From: Sedimenticola hydrogenitrophicus
GTDB lineage: Bacteria > Pseudomonadota > Gammaproteobacteria > Chromatiales > Chromatiaceae
NCBI RefSeq assembly: GCF_025175675.1
Contig: NZ_JANIOA010000040.1
Span: forward strand, 1 to 42,054
DNA length: 42,054 nt
Direction of reading: 5' to 3'
Part shown: in pieces, positions 1 to 8,342 of the stretch
Layout: each line of letters starts with the position of its first letter
How positions within the stretch are numbered: the first letter of the stretch is position 1
Notes under the pieces: generated by a model
Told to the model about the DNA's origin: nothing
What the model saw: the letters and a program-made list of their open reading frames with translations, nothing else
Database searches by the model: none
Made by a program: the position numbers and the translations under genes

Positions 1-1
1 C

Positions 2-30
2 AAAAAAAAGGGGCGCCACCCGGGCGCCCC
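2..30 (-). terminator. Rho-independent terminator of glnK-amtB
   Basis: Read on the minus strand, GGGGCGCC and GGCGCCCC form a perfect 8-bp GC stem around a 5-base loop, followed directly by eight T. It lies 25 bases beyond the amtB stop codon, which fits the end of the leftward glnK-amtB transcript. Confidence 0.9.
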
Positions 31-54
31 AACTCGTCGCATTGAGATGCGTTA

Positions 55-1332
55 TCAGATGCCGGAGCCGCGCGAGCCGACAAACTCGGGGTAGGCTTCC
101 AGCCCGCACTCACTGAAGTCCACGCCGTTATATTCATCCTCTTCGGAGACCCGGATACCGACCGTCGCCTTGAGCACCAGCCAGACCAGGAAGCTGGCCG
201 CGAAAACCCAGCCGAAGATCACCAGCAGACCGGTCAGCTGTGCGCCGAAGGTGGCGTCGCCATTGGAGAAGGGAACCGCCAACAGGCCCCACATACCGAC
301 CGCACCGTGTACCGAGATGGCACCGACCGGATCGTCGATCTTCAGCTTGTCCAGCGACAGGATGGCAAACACCACCAGCACGCCACCGATCATTCCCACC
401 ACCGTGGCCCACAGGGGGCTGGGCGCCAGGGGCTCCGCCGTGATCGCCACCAGACCGGCGAGCGCGCCGTTCAGGGTCATGGTCAGATCGGCCTTGCCGA
501 AAATGGCGCGTGCGGTCAGCAGAGCCGCGATCACGCCACCGGCCGCCGCCGCATTGGTGTTCACGAACACCGCGGCCACCGAATTCGCCTCGCCCACATT
601 GGAGAGCACCAGTTCCGAACCGCCATTGAAGCCGAACCAGCCCATCCACAGGATAAAGGTACCCAGGGTTGCCATTGGCATATTGGCGCCGGGAATGGCG
701 CGGATTTCGCCGTCGGCACCGTACTTGCCCTTACGCGCCCCCAGCAGCAGCACACCGGCCAGGGCGGCGGAGGCACCCGCCAGGTGGACCACGCCGGAAC
801 CGGCAAAGTCCTGGAACCCAAGCGCATCGAGGAAACCGCCGCCCCACTTCCAGTAACCCTGCATCGGGTAGATGAAGCCGGTCATCACCACGGCGAATAT
901 GAGGAAGCTCCAGAGCTTCATACGCTCGGCCACGGCACCGGAGACGATGGACATGGCGGTGGCCACGAACACCACCTGGAAGAAGAAGTCGGACATGCCG
1001 GAGTAGTAGTCGCCGTCATACCAGCCCGCCGGGTCCTGACCCAGCACGGCCGCGGCATCGTTGTCACCGCCGAACATGAATGACAGATCGAGCGCGGGAA
1101 TCACCCCGTTACCCCCCTCCGGATACATGATGCCGTAGCCCATCAGCATGTACATGACGCAGGCGATGGCGTACAGCGCCACGTTCTTGGTCAGAATTTC
1201 GGCGGTGTTCTTGGCTCGCACCAGGCCCGCCTCCAGCATGGCGAACCCCGCCGCCATCCACATCACCAGCGCACCGGATACCAGGAAGTAGAAGGTATCG
1301 AGGGCATAGCGAAGATTGAGTATATCTTCCAT
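55..1332 (-). CDS. amtB: Ammonium transporter AmtB
   Basis: This 425-residue polytopic inner-membrane protein belongs to the Amt/Mep/Rh family and conducts ammonium/ammonia into the cytoplasm. About eleven hydrophobic segments are visible. The twin histidines of the pore are present as His183 (GSGVVHLAG) and His342 (SVHGAVGMWG), and the family signature around residues 224-240 (GTFILWMGWFGFNGGS) is intact. No cleavable signal peptide is obvious, so the first helix probably stays in place. The ATG is preceded by AGAGG at suitable spacing. The gene lies 38 bases after glnK in the same direction, the usual pairing in which the trimeric PII protein plugs the channel when nitrogen is plentiful. 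It probably shares the sigma-54 promoter upstream of glnK and ends at the strong terminator at the window edge. Confidence 0.96.
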   Translation of the reverse strand: MEDILNLRYALDTFYFLVSGALVMWMAAGFAMLEAGLVRAKNTAEILTKNVALYAIACVMYMLMGYGIMYPEGGNGVIPALDLSFMFGGDNDAAAVLGQDPAGWYDGDYYSGMSDFFFQVVFVATAMSIVSGAVAERMKLWSFLIFAVVMTGFIYPMQGYWKWGGGFLDALGFQDFAGSGVVHLAGASAALAGVLLLGARKGKYGADGEIRAIPGANMPMATLGTFILWMGWFGFNGGSELVLSNVGEANSVAAVFVNTNAAAAGGVIAALLTARAIFGKADLTMTLNGALAGLVAITAEPLAPSPLWATVVGMIGGVLVVFAILSLDKLKIDDPVGAISVHGAVGMWGLLAVPFSNGDATFGAQLTGLLVIFGWVFAASFLVWLVLKATVGIRVSEEDEYNGVDFSECGLEAYPEFVGSRGSGI

Positions 1333-1370
1333 AGCATTAACCTCTATATTTTAAAGCTTATTGTTTGAGT

Positions 1371-1709
1371 TCAGAGTGCATCCGGGCCGGTCTCGCCGGT
1401 ACGTATACGCACCACCTGCTCCAGATTGGCGACAAAGATCTTGCCGTCACCGATCTTGCCGGTTTTGGCCGCCTCGCTGATCGCCTCGATCACCTGATCC
1501 AGCTTGTCGGCGGCAATCGCCACATCCACCCGAATCTTGGGCAGAAAATCGACCACATACTCGGCGCCGCGATAGAGCTCCGTGTGACCTTTCTGACGAC
1601 CGAATCCCTTCACTTCCACGACGGTGATACCGGAAACGCCAATCTCCGAAAGCGCTTCACGTACGTCATCCAGCTTGAACGGCTTGATGATTGCAGAAAC
1701 CAGTTTCAT
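1371..1709 (-). CDS. glnK: Nitrogen regulatory protein P-II (GlnK)
   Basis: This is a 112-residue PII signalling protein, the standard family length. It starts [16 protein letters not shown] and carries the T-loop with Tyr46 and Tyr51; Tyr51 is the known uridylylation site. The C-terminal half holds the conserved [10 protein letters not shown] segment that contributes to ATP/2-oxoglutarate binding. The protein senses ATP/ADP and 2-oxoglutarate and controls AmtB and NtrB/GlnE-type targets. I chose the ATG at 1709 because AGGAGA lies 6 bases upstream and the product then aligns with known PII N-termini; an upstream in-frame ATG would add an unsupported 15 residues. Linkage to amtB and the sigma-54 promoter suggest the nitrogen-starvation paralogue GlnK rather than GlnB. 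Confidence 0.96.
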   Translation of the reverse strand: MKLVSAIIKPFKLDDVREALSEIGVSGITVVEVKGFGRQKGHTELYRGAEYVVDFLPKIRVDVAIAADKLDQVIEAISEAAKTGKIGDGKIFVANLEQVVRIRTGETGPDAL

Positions 1710-1790
1710 ACATGTTCTCCTGCTGTTTTTAAGATGGTGAGCCATTTTGTCCATGGACCGGAACCAGCCGGTCCGGCTTGCCCTCTCTTT

Positions 1791-1807
1791 TGCAGCTCCC
1801 GTGCCAA
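1791..1807 (-). promoter_or_regulatory. Sigma-54 promoter of glnK-amtB
   Basis: On the minus strand the sequence TTGGCACGGGAGCTGCA matches the sigma-54 consensus TGGCACG-N4-TTGCW with one mismatch in the -12 box. The GG and GC doublets have the required 12-base offset. The predicted transcription start is near 1781, giving a leader of about 70 bases before glnK. The match is seen directly; nitrogen control is inferred from the family. Confidence 0.8.
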
Positions 1808-1870
1808 CAGTAATTTTTAATTTATATTCAATAAGATAAAAAAAACCAGACAGAACACATGGTAAATAAG

Positions 1871-1917
1871 GCGCACCAAGAAGAGGCTGCGCGAAATATA
1901 CGCACTAATCTGGTGCA
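1871..1917. promoter_or_regulatory. NtrC-like enhancer sites upstream of glnK
   Basis: Positions 1901-1917 (CGCACTAATCTGGTGCA) closely match the NtrC dyad TGCACC-N5-GGTGCA, read on either strand. A weaker second dyad spans 1871-1892 (GCGCA...TGCGC, including CACCA). They lie about 100 and 130 bases upstream of the predicted sigma-54 start, the usual place for NtrC enhancers. Confidence 0.6.
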
Positions 1918-1941
1918 AACAAAATCGAGGGGTTGGCCCGT

Positions 1942-2154
1942 CATCCCGCGCCGCGGGACTCAGGGCCACGTCATCTAAACACGCAACTGGTTGTGAGCAT
2001 GGATCTGCCTGCTTGATTGACGGGTGTCCGCGGCCATGGATGGCCGCGGCAAACCCCCAGGGATGGGTTTACGGCGTCCCGGCAAGCAAGCAGGCAGATC
2101 CTCGCCCCGCCCGAATTCAGATGACATCGTCCCACCATCCCGCGTCGCGGGACT
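1942..2154. repeat. Nested palindromic element between glnK and ubiK
   Basis: This element has three layers. A 19-base palindromic motif (CATCCCGCGCCGCGGGACT) occurs at 1942-1960 and again at 2136-2154 with one base changed. Inside them lies a perfect 15-bp inverted repeat, 2001-2015 and 2087-2101 (GGATCTGCCTGCTTG and its complement). At the core are two smaller hairpins, CCGCGGCCA/TGGCCGCGG (2028-2049) and AAACCC/GGGTTT (2051-2070). No protein frame is supported. The layout looks like a short non-autonomous repeat element or REP-type cluster. Confidence 0.7.
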
Positions 2155-2188
2155 GGACAACCGCCCCCGCCCCCGCTATCTTGCGCCC

Positions 2189-2446
2189 ATGATTGACTCC
2201 AAGCTTTTAGATGATCTCGCCAAGCGGGTGGCCGGCAGCCTGCCCGCCGGTCTGCAACTGCTGCAGGAAGACCTGCAGAAAAACCTGCGTTCGTCACTGG
2301 AGGCCGGCCTCGGCCACCTGGAGCTGGTGACCCGGGAAGAGTTCGAGATCCAGCGCGCCGTGCTGCTGCGCACCCGGGAGAAACTGGAGGCGCTGGAACA
2401 GCGCATCGCCGATCTGGAAGCGGAGACAAAACAGTCCGCTGATTGA
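2189..2446 (+). CDS. ubiK: Ubiquinone biosynthesis accessory factor UbiK (BMFP family)
   Basis: This 85-residue, largely alpha-helical protein matches the BMFP/UbiK family (formerly YqiC). The family helps aerobic ubiquinone (coenzyme Q8) biosynthesis by working with UbiJ in the soluble Ubi complex. The N-terminal amphipathic part (LLDDLAKRVAGSLPAGL) and the C-terminal coiled coil (REKLEALEQRIADLEAE) are both visible. I chose the ATG at 2189 because the family normally begins near MID.KLLDDL; the longer open frame upstream runs through the palindromic element and is not credible. It lies 56 bases before comM on the same strand, an arrangement common in gammaproteobacteria. Confidence 0.88.
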   Translation: MIDSKLLDDLAKRVAGSLPAGLQLLQEDLQKNLRSSLEAGLGHLELVTREEFEIQRAVLLRTREKLEALEQRIADLEAETKQSAD

Positions 2447-2502
2447 TGACCACGGAAGCCGTTCAGTGACGACCGGCCCGACACTCGCCACGGAAGGTGA
2501 AC

Positions 2503-4014
2503 ATGTCCCTCGCTACCCTGCATAGCCGCGCCCGCAGCGGCATCCGCGCCCCGCTCGTCACCATCGAGGTGCACCTGGCCAACGGCCTGCCGGCCCTCTC
2601 CATCGTCGGTCTGCCGGAGATGGCGGTGAAAGAGAGCAAGGACCGGGTGCGCGGCGCCCTGCTCAACTCCGGCTTCGAATTTCCCGCCCGCCGCATCACC
2701 ATCAACCTGGCCCCGGCCGACCTGCCCAAGGAGGGCGGGCGGTTTGATCTGGCCATCGCCCTGGGCATCCTGGCCGCCTCGGGCCAGATCCCGCACCTGG
2801 CACTGGACCAGTATGAAATCATCGGCGAACTGGCCCTCTCCGGCGCCCTGCGTCCGGTCAGGGGGGTCCTGCCGGTGGCCCTGGCGGCCCGGGAGGCCGG
2901 ACGCGGCCTGATCCTGCCCGAGGGGAGCGCCGCCGAGGCCTCCCTGGTGAGCCGGATCCCGCTGTTTCCGGCCAATCATCTGCTGGCCGTCTGCGACCAC
3001 CTGATCAAGGGCGACGGCATCGCCGCGTTGGCGGGTTTTGCCGCGGCCCCGGTGACGGTCCGCCACCCCGACCTGGCCGATGTGCGGGGGCAGACCCACG
3101 CCAAGCGGGCGCTGGAGATCGCCGCCGCCGGCAGCCACAGTCTGCTGATGATCGGGCCGCCCGGTACCGGCAAGTCGATGCTCGCCTCCCGTCTGCCCGG
3201 CATCCTCCCCGGGATGAGCGAGCAGGAGGCGCTGGAGACGGCGGCCATCCGCTCCATCAGCAGCCTGGGCTTCTCCGCCGCCGACTGGCGCCAGCGGCCG
3301 TTCCGCGCCCCCCATCACACCGCCTCCGGGGTTGCCCTGGTGGGGGGCGGCGGCAATCCGCGGCCGGGGGAGATCTCGCTGGCTCACAACGGGGTGATGT
3401 TTCTGGATGAACTGCCGGAGTTCGACCGCAAGGTGCTGGAGGTACTGCGGGAACCCCTGGAAAGCGGCCAGGTGACCATCTCCCGCGCCGCCCGCCAGGA
3501 GCAGTTCCCGGCCCGCTTCCAGCTGATTGCCGCGATGAATCCCTGCCCCTGCGGTTATCTGGGTGACAGCAGCGGGCAACTGTGTCGCTGCAGCAGCGAC
3601 CAGGTGGCGCGCTATCGCGGCCGCATCTCCGGGCCGCTGCTGGACCGTATCGACATGACCATCGAGGTTCCCCGCCTGCCGGCCCAGGCCCTCCAGGAGA
3701 GCGGGCCCGCCGCTGCCGAAACGAGCGAAACGGTGCGTGCCCGGGTAGAGCAGTGCCGGCAGCGCCAGCTGGTGCGCAATGGCTGTCCCAACAGCCAGCT
3801 GGCCGGGCGCCGGCTGGACGAAACCTGCGGCCTTTCCGCCGAGGCAAGCCAGCTGATCACCCGCGCCATGGACCAGCTGGGCCTCTCCGCCCGCGCCTAT
3901 CACCGCATCCTGCGGCTGGCCCGCACCATTGCCGACCTGGTGCAATCCGATACCATCCACACCGCCCATCTCAGCGAAGCCATCGGTTACCGGCGCCAAG
4001 ACCGCCGAAATTAG
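2503..4014 (+). CDS. comM: YifB/ComM family Mg-chelatase-like AAA+ ATPase
   Basis: This 503-residue AAA+ protein has the full ComM/YifB layout. An N-terminal ChlI-type domain (about 20-140) precedes the ATPase core with Walker A GPPGTGKS (218-225) and Walker B VMFLDELPEF (about 298-307). A Cys cluster (PCPCGYLG...LCRC) at about 344-360 and a C-terminal Mg-chelatase domain follow. ComM is a hexameric helicase that promotes branch migration when single-stranded DNA is integrated in natural transformation; most homologues are only inferred to do this. I chose the ATG at 2503 because GGAAGG lies five bases upstream; a GTG at 2497 is the alternative and adds two residues. The Ser/Thr- and Arg-finger regions look intact and there is no sign of decay. 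Confidence 0.93.
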   Translation: MSLATLHSRARSGIRAPLVTIEVHLANGLPALSIVGLPEMAVKESKDRVRGALLNSGFEFPARRITINLAPADLPKEGGRFDLAIALGILAASGQIPHLALDQYEIIGELALSGALRPVRGVLPVALAAREAGRGLILPEGSAAEASLVSRIPLFPANHLLAVCDHLIKGDGIAALAGFAAAPVTVRHPDLADVRGQTHAKRALEIAAAGSHSLLMIGPPGTGKSMLASRLPGILPGMSEQEALETAAIRSISSLGFSAADWRQRPFRAPHHTASGVALVGGGGNPRPGEISLAHNGVMFLDELPEFDRKVLEVLREPLESGQVTISRAARQEQFPARFQLIAAMNPCPCGYLGDSSGQLCRCSSDQVARYRGRISGPLLDRIDMTIEVPRLPAQALQESGPAAAETSETVRARVEQCRQRQLVRNGCPNSQLAGRRLDETCGLSAEASQLITRAMDQLGLSARAYHRILRLARTIADLVQSDTIHTAHLSEAIGYRRQDRRN

Positions 4015-4120
4015 CGGCGCTGTCATAGCGCTGTAACCCTTTCGCCACACAACCGTAAGATCCTGACTACACTGAATGATAAGGGCCTGATTTGCACCGG
4101 TCAGAGGGGGGAGGTGTCGC

Positions 4121-4576
4121 ATGAACTATCGTATTCTGCTCATCCTGGGAGTGCTCGGTGGCCTGTTCAGTCTGAACGGCTCCGCCGCCAACCCGAACGA
4201 CTGCGACAACCCCTTTACCCACAGCGCCGAATACCCCCCCGCGCAGCTGCGCCAGGTGGCTGCGAAGTGTGATGAAACCGCCATCGCCAACCTGTTCTAT
4301 AACCGCGCCTATCACGCCGAGCTGCTCGACAAGTTCCATATACTCACCCGGCTGCAGGCCCACCAGCCGACTGACGACCTGACCCACTACCACACCCAGC
4401 GCATCTTCATCGCCCTCGCCGAGGCGTTCGCCGGCCGCGCCTGGGAACGCGGCGAGGCGCAGGCTATCACCCTGCTCAACCGGCAGTATGACCGCTCCAT
4501 CGAGATTGCCGAATACCAGCTGAAGGGCTATGACGTGCTCGCAGCCCGCACCCGCCGGGCACCCGTCGCCCGCTGA
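4121..4576 (+). CDS. Small predicted exported protein of unknown function
   Basis: This 151-residue protein has a clear Sec signal peptide: MNYR, then a hydrophobic run LILGVLGGLF, then a likely cleavage after SLNGSAA. The mature part is soluble and helical, with two cysteines (in NDCDNPF and AAKCDET) that could form a disulfide in the periplasm. I do not recognise a family. The ribosome site is strong, GGGGAGG seven to eight bases before the ATG. It stands alone between comM and the ABC-F gene and is followed by a palindromic repeat. The C-terminal Arg-rich end (AARTRRAPVAR) is unusual for an exported protein and may be disordered. Confidence 0.7.
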   Translation: MNYRILLILGVLGGLFSLNGSAANPNDCDNPFTHSAEYPPAQLRQVAAKCDETAIANLFYNRAYHAELLDKFHILTRLQAHQPTDDLTHYHTQRIFIALAEAFAGRAWERGEAQAITLLNRQYDRSIEIAEYQLKGYDVLAARTRRAPVAR

Positions 4577-4581
4577 ACCCT

Positions 4582-4665
4582 GGAAAACCACGGATTCACA
4601 CAGATAAACACGGATTCCGGATTCTGATCTCCTATCTGTGTGAATCCGTGTCCATCCGTGGTTCC
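4582..4665. repeat. Intergenic inverted repeat (ACCACGGAT type)
   Basis: A perfect 17-bp inverted repeat (CACGGATTCACACAGAT at 4589-4605, complement at 4634-4650) is nested in a second pairing, GGAA..CCACGGAT at 4582-4595 with ATCCGTGGTTCC at 4654-4665. The element starts six bases after the stop of the exported protein. It resembles dispersed ACCACGGATT...ATCCGTGGT repeats of proteobacteria and might stabilise the transcript end; there is no T-run. Confidence 0.75.
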
Positions 4666-4791
4666 TTACTAACCGGCCCGGGATAACCAAACCGCTGATA
4701 ATTGAATGGCTACTGAAAGCCATACTTAGAATGGCTGTCTTTCCACGCGGATGCTCCCTATCCGCAGCAGAAAGCGGTAGAATCCGCCGCC

Positions 4792-6711
4792 ATGCTCAGA
4801 TTCGACAGACTCAGCCTGCGGCGCGGGGTAAAACCGCTGTTCGCCGACGCCAGCTTCATCATCCATCCCGGTCAGCGGGTCGGCATCACCGGCGCCAACG
4901 GCACCGGCAAATCGAGCCTGTTCGCCCTGATCCGCGACCAGCTGCATGCCGATGCCGGGGATTTCTACCGCCCCCGGGACTGGGTCATCGCCCACGTCGC
5001 CCAGGAGACCCCGGCCGACCCGCGCCAGGCGCTCGACTATGTGCTAGACGGCGACGAGGAGCTGCGCCGCATCGAACAGCAACTGGCGCAAGCCGAGCTG
5101 GCCCACCAGGGCGAAAAGGCGGCCGAACTGCACGCCCGGCTCGACACCATCGGCGGCTACACCGCCCGCTCCCGCGCCGCCCGGCTAATCCACGGCCTCG
5201 GCTTCCGCCCCGGCGAGGAACTCCATCCGGTCAACAGCTTCTCCGGCGGCTGGCGCATGCGCCTCAATCTGGCCCGCGCGCTGATGTGCCGCTCCGACCT
5301 GCTGCTGCTGGACGAGCCTACCAACCACCTCGACCTGGACGCGGTCATCTGGCTGGAGGAGTGGCTCAAGGCCTACCCCGGCACCCTGCTGCTGATCTCC
5401 CATGACCGGGATTTTCTCGATGCCGTCACCAGCCACATCGCCCATATCGAGCAGGAGCGCATCACCCTCTACAGCGGCAACTACTCCGCGTTCGAACGGG
5501 TTCGCGCCGAGCGCCTGGCCAACCAGCAGTCGGCCTTCGAGAAGCAGCAGCGGGAGGTGGCCCACATCCGCAGCTATGTCGACCGCTTCCGCGCCCAGGC
5601 AACCAAGGCGCGCCAGGCCCAGAGCCGGCTCAAGGCGCTGGAACGGATGGAGCTGATCGCCCCGGCCCACGTCGACTCGCCGTTCCACTTCAGTTTCAGG
5701 ACACCGGACAAGACTCCCAATCCGCTGCTCAAGCTGCTGGAATCCAGCGCCGGTTATGGCGAGCGACAGATCCTCGACCGGGTCAAGCTCAACCTCGCGC
5801 CGGGTGATCGCATCGGCCTGTTGGGCCCCAACGGCGCCGGCAAGTCGACCCTGATCAAACTGCTGGCCGGCGAACTCCAGCCGAGCGGCGGCAAGCGGGA
5901 GACGGCGCAGGAGCTGAAGATCGGCTACTTCGCCCAGCACCAGCTGGACCAGCTCAATCCGCAGGAGAGCGGCCTGGCCCACCTACTGCGTCTCGACCCC
6001 AAGGCGACCGAACAGTCGCTGCGCGACTTCATCGGCGGCTTCGGATTTGCCGGGGAGCGCGCCGACAGCCCGGTGGCCCCCTTCTCCGGCGGCGAGAAGG
6101 CGCGCCTGGTGCTGGCCCTGCTGGTCTACCAGCGGCCCAACCTGCTGCTGCTGGACGAGCCGACCAATCACCTGGACCTGGAGATGCGCCACGCCCTGGG
6201 CCTGGCGCTGCAGGATTTCGCAGGCGCCATGGTGGTGGTCTCCCATGATCGGCACCTGTTGCGCACCACCACCGACCAGTTGCTGCTGGTGCACGGCGGC
6301 AAAGTGGACGAATTCAAGGGCGACCTGGACGAATACCCCCGCTGGCTGGCCGACAACCGCAACGCCGACCAGCGCCAGGAGAAAAACGGCGGCGTCGTCG
6401 AACACAGCGCCGGCGCCCGCAAGGAGCGCAAGCGTGCCGACGCGGAGCGGCGCAGGCAACTTCAGCCGCTGAGAAAAGCCGTGGAACAACACGAAAAAAT
6501 GCTCGAGCAGCTGACCGGCAAGCAGCACATCCTGGAGACCGCCCTGGCCGATCCCTCCCTCTACGAGTCCGGCCAGAAGGACAAACTGAAACAGCTGCTG
6601 GCCGACCAGAGCCAACTCACCCGGCAACAGCAGCAGACCGAAGAGGCGTGGCTGGAGGCGTGCGAGGCCCTGGAGTCCGCCGAGACCGCATTGAGTGGCG
6701 AACTGGACTAA
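4792..6711 (+). CDS. yheS: ABC-F family ATPase YheS
   Basis: This 639-residue cytosolic protein has two tandem ABC ATPase domains and no membrane segments, typical of ABC-F ribosome-associated factors. Walker A motifs are at about 34-42 (GANGTGKSS) and about 343-351 (GPNGAGKST). The signatures are FSGGWRMRLN (about 149) and FSGGEKARLV (about 431), and both copies of LLLLDEPTNHLDL are present. The interdomain linker carries RSYVDRFRAQATKARQAQSR, and the C-terminus is a charged coiled coil. Length and sequence follow E. coli YheS closely rather than Uup or EttA. ABC-F proteins bind the ribosomal E site and relieve stalled translation; YheS is implicated in clearing nascent-chain stalls. TAGAAT (4778-4783) lies only eight bases before the ATG, so the leader may be very short or absent. 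Confidence 0.94.
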   Translation: MLRFDRLSLRRGVKPLFADASFIIHPGQRVGITGANGTGKSSLFALIRDQLHADAGDFYRPRDWVIAHVAQETPADPRQALDYVLDGDEELRRIEQQLAQAELAHQGEKAAELHARLDTIGGYTARSRAARLIHGLGFRPGEELHPVNSFSGGWRMRLNLARALMCRSDLLLLDEPTNHLDLDAVIWLEEWLKAYPGTLLLISHDRDFLDAVTSHIAHIEQERITLYSGNYSAFERVRAERLANQQSAFEKQQREVAHIRSYVDRFRAQATKARQAQSRLKALERMELIAPAHVDSPFHFSFRTPDKTPNPLLKLLESSAGYGERQILDRVKLNLAPGDRIGLLGPNGAGKSTLIKLLAGELQPSGGKRETAQELKIGYFAQHQLDQLNPQESGLAHLLRLDPKATEQSLRDFIGGFGFAGERADSPVAPFSGGEKARLVLALLVYQRPNLLLLDEPTNHLDLEMRHALGLALQDFAGAMVVVSHDRHLLRTTTDQLLLVHGGKVDEFKGDLDEYPRWLADNRNADQRQEKNGGVVEHSAGARKERKRADAERRRQLQPLRKAVEQHEKMLEQLTGKQHILETALADPSLYESGQKDKLKQLLADQSQLTRQQQQTEEAWLEACEALESAETALSGELD

Positions 6712-6831
6712 GGGCCCGCGATTTGCAGTTAATCACCAGAGGCGGGATCATGGCCGCTAACGCAACAGCTGGATCGGCGAGGGTCAGGCGAATTCGCCGA
6801 TTACCCGGGGACAGCAGCTCAGGAGAATAAA

Positions 6832-7191
6832 ATGTCCGTTGATGACGTGGTGTGGGTTCTTAAAGAGAATAAAGAGGTAATGGAATCCTATGTCTTGATT
6901 CGCGAAATAAAGTTACAGCTGGAGCTGGAACACGAGCGCTTTCATCCGGAGCTGAAGATAAAAATATACAAAAGCACCCTGATTCCGGATACCCCGTTCC
7001 ATTTCGAAGTCAGCCATCATGTGCATACGCCTGAGCAGGCGGCCCCCTATTATCCCACTCGCATATCCTATGGGTCCGAGCGTGAGGCGATCCAGCAGGC
7101 CATTGCCACGACGACCCGCTTTCTCAAAGCGGCATTGCACGCCGGTCACGAGCCCGAGGAAGCGTGGCTGGTGCGAAACGACCGGTTCTGA
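6832..7191 (+). CDS. Small conserved-looking protein of unknown function
   Basis: This 119-residue soluble protein begins MSVDDVVWVLKENKEVM and ends WLVRNDRF. No signal peptide, membrane segment or metal motif is visible, and I do not recognise a family. An N-terminal helix, a central stretch with HFEVSHHVHTPEQAAPYYP and a C-terminal helix are apparent. The ribosome site is very good (AGGAGAATAAAATG), which supports this start. The first 150 bases are noticeably richer in A and T than neighbouring genes. That could mean a different origin or merely a weakly constrained small gene. The context between yheS and rlmJ gives no functional clue. Confidence 0.7.
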   Translation: MSVDDVVWVLKENKEVMESYVLIREIKLQLELEHERFHPELKIKIYKSTLIPDTPFHFEVSHHVHTPEQAAPYYPTRISYGSEREAIQQAIATTTRFLKAALHAGHEPEEAWLVRNDRF

Positions 7192-7262
7192 CCCGGCTCA
7201 CTTGCCAAAATGGCGCTTTGGGTGCACATTGTCGCCCCACCCAGCGTTCCCGGTGTACCTTC

Positions 7263-8090
7263 ATGCTCAGTTATCGTCACGCCTTCCACGCCGGCAATTT
7301 CGCCGATGTCTTCAAGCACCTGGTGCTGGTCAGGAGCCTGGAGTATCTGCTGCAGAAACCGGGGCCGCTGCTCTATATCGATACCCATGCCGGTGCGGGA
7401 AGCTATCCGCTCGACAGCGCCATGAGTCGCAAGACCAACGAGTATGCGGATGGCGCTGGCGCCTTGCGGCTCGCCGAACTGCCAGCGGATTTTGCCCCCT
7501 ATGGCAAGCTGATCGAACGCTACCGCAGGCGCCGGATCTATCCCGGCTCACCGCTCATCGCCGCCGACCTGCTGCGCGAACAGGACCGGCTGCGGCTGTT
7601 TGAGCTGCATCCCACCGATTACCCGAAACTCGCCCGGCTGTTTGCCAGGGACCGTCGTGTGCGCACCGAACAGGGTGACGGACACCATGCCCTGAAGTCC
7701 CTGCTGCCGGCGCCGCAGAAACGCGCCCTGGTACTGATGGACCCGGCCTACGAGGTGAAGCGTGAGTACCAGACGGTGGTGGAGTCGCTGCTGGCCGGCT
7801 ACAAACGCATGGCCAATGCCACCTTCCTGCTCTGGTATCCGGTGGTACAGCGCGACTGGATCGAGCGCCTGATCAAGCAGTTGCGCGCCGCCAAGCTGAA
7901 GGATGTCTGGCAATTCGAGCTGGGCATGCAGGCGGATAACCGGGAGCACGGCATGACCGCCAGCGGCATCATCGCCATCAATCCGCCCTGGGTCCTGCCC
8001 GGGCAGATGGGTGAACTGCTGCCGCTGCTGCAGCAGCAGCTGGCACCCGCCCGGGGGTTTTATCTGGTCCGGCAGATCACGCCCGGATAA
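7263..8090 (+). CDS. rlmJ: 23S rRNA (adenine2030-N6)-methyltransferase RlmJ
   Basis: This 275-residue protein matches RlmJ (YhiR), which uses S-adenosylmethionine to methylate A2030 of 23S rRNA. The N-terminus MLSYRHAFHAGNFADVFKH, the SAM-site IDTHAGAGSY segment, the YPGSPL segment and the C-terminal HGMTASGIIAINPPW block are all conserved. The catalytic motif is DPAY at 160-163, where E. coli and many adenine-N6 methyltransferases have DPPY; Asp and Tyr are kept. I chose the ATG at 7263 because it restores the family N-terminus; the longer open frame starts inside the preceding gene. A knockout of this gene in E. coli has only subtle effects; older work linked it to DNA uptake as food. Confidence 0.93.
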   Translation: MLSYRHAFHAGNFADVFKHLVLVRSLEYLLQKPGPLLYIDTHAGAGSYPLDSAMSRKTNEYADGAGALRLAELPADFAPYGKLIERYRRRRIYPGSPLIAADLLREQDRLRLFELHPTDYPKLARLFARDRRVRTEQGDGHHALKSLLPAPQKRALVLMDPAYEVKREYQTVVESLLAGYKRMANATFLLWYPVVQRDWIERLIKQLRAAKLKDVWQFELGMQADNREHGMTASGIIAINPPWVLPGQMGELLPLLQQQLAPARGFYLVRQITPG

Positions 8091-8155
8091 CGGCCCTAAG
8101 TCGTTGCGGATCATTTCCACGCTGACAAAACCCGCTCCTCGGGCACTAACAGGGG

Positions 8156-8161
8156 TATAAT
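8156..8161 (+). promoter_or_regulatory. Candidate -10 box (TATAAT) before the RRM gene
   Basis: A perfect TATAAT lies 30 bases upstream of the small repeat frame at 8191. No good -35 box sits at the right distance (CTGACA at 8122-8127 is too far), so this is only a candidate start for the RRM-protein transcript. Confidence 0.35.
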
Positions 8162-8190
8162 CAGCGCACTTTCCAAAACACGGTGACCCC

Positions 8191-8342
8191 ATGAAAAATT
8201 GGCAGGATAGACAATTTCCACGGCCGAAGGCCGCCCGTCAGGGTGCGGCACAGGGATGTGCATGCCGCATGACAAGACGGCAGGATAGCCGTTTTGCACA
8301 GCGAAGCTGCCCGAAGGGTGCGGCACAGGGATGTGCCGCATG
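8191..8342 (+). repeat. Tandem imperfect repeat with hairpin at the RRM start codon
   Basis: Two copies of a unit of about 75 bases are present (8191-8268 and 8269-8342). They share GGCAGGATAG and AGGGTGCGGCACAGGGATGTG. In the second copy GCGGCACA (8320-8327) and TGTGCCGC (8332-8339) form a perfect 8-bp stem with GGGA in the loop, and the RRM-protein ATG follows the stem immediately. The only Shine-Dalgarno-like bases before that ATG are this loop. Confidence 0.75.

Noticed and set aside
1971-2453. 160-residue frame across the palindromic element
   Set aside because: It reads through repeat DNA and the antisense of ubiK; no support.
2176-4122. 648-residue open frame antisense to ubiK and comM
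   Set aside because: It is a low-complexity Gly/Ala/Arg-rich shadow of real genes in GC-rich DNA, with no recognisable domain or ribosome site.
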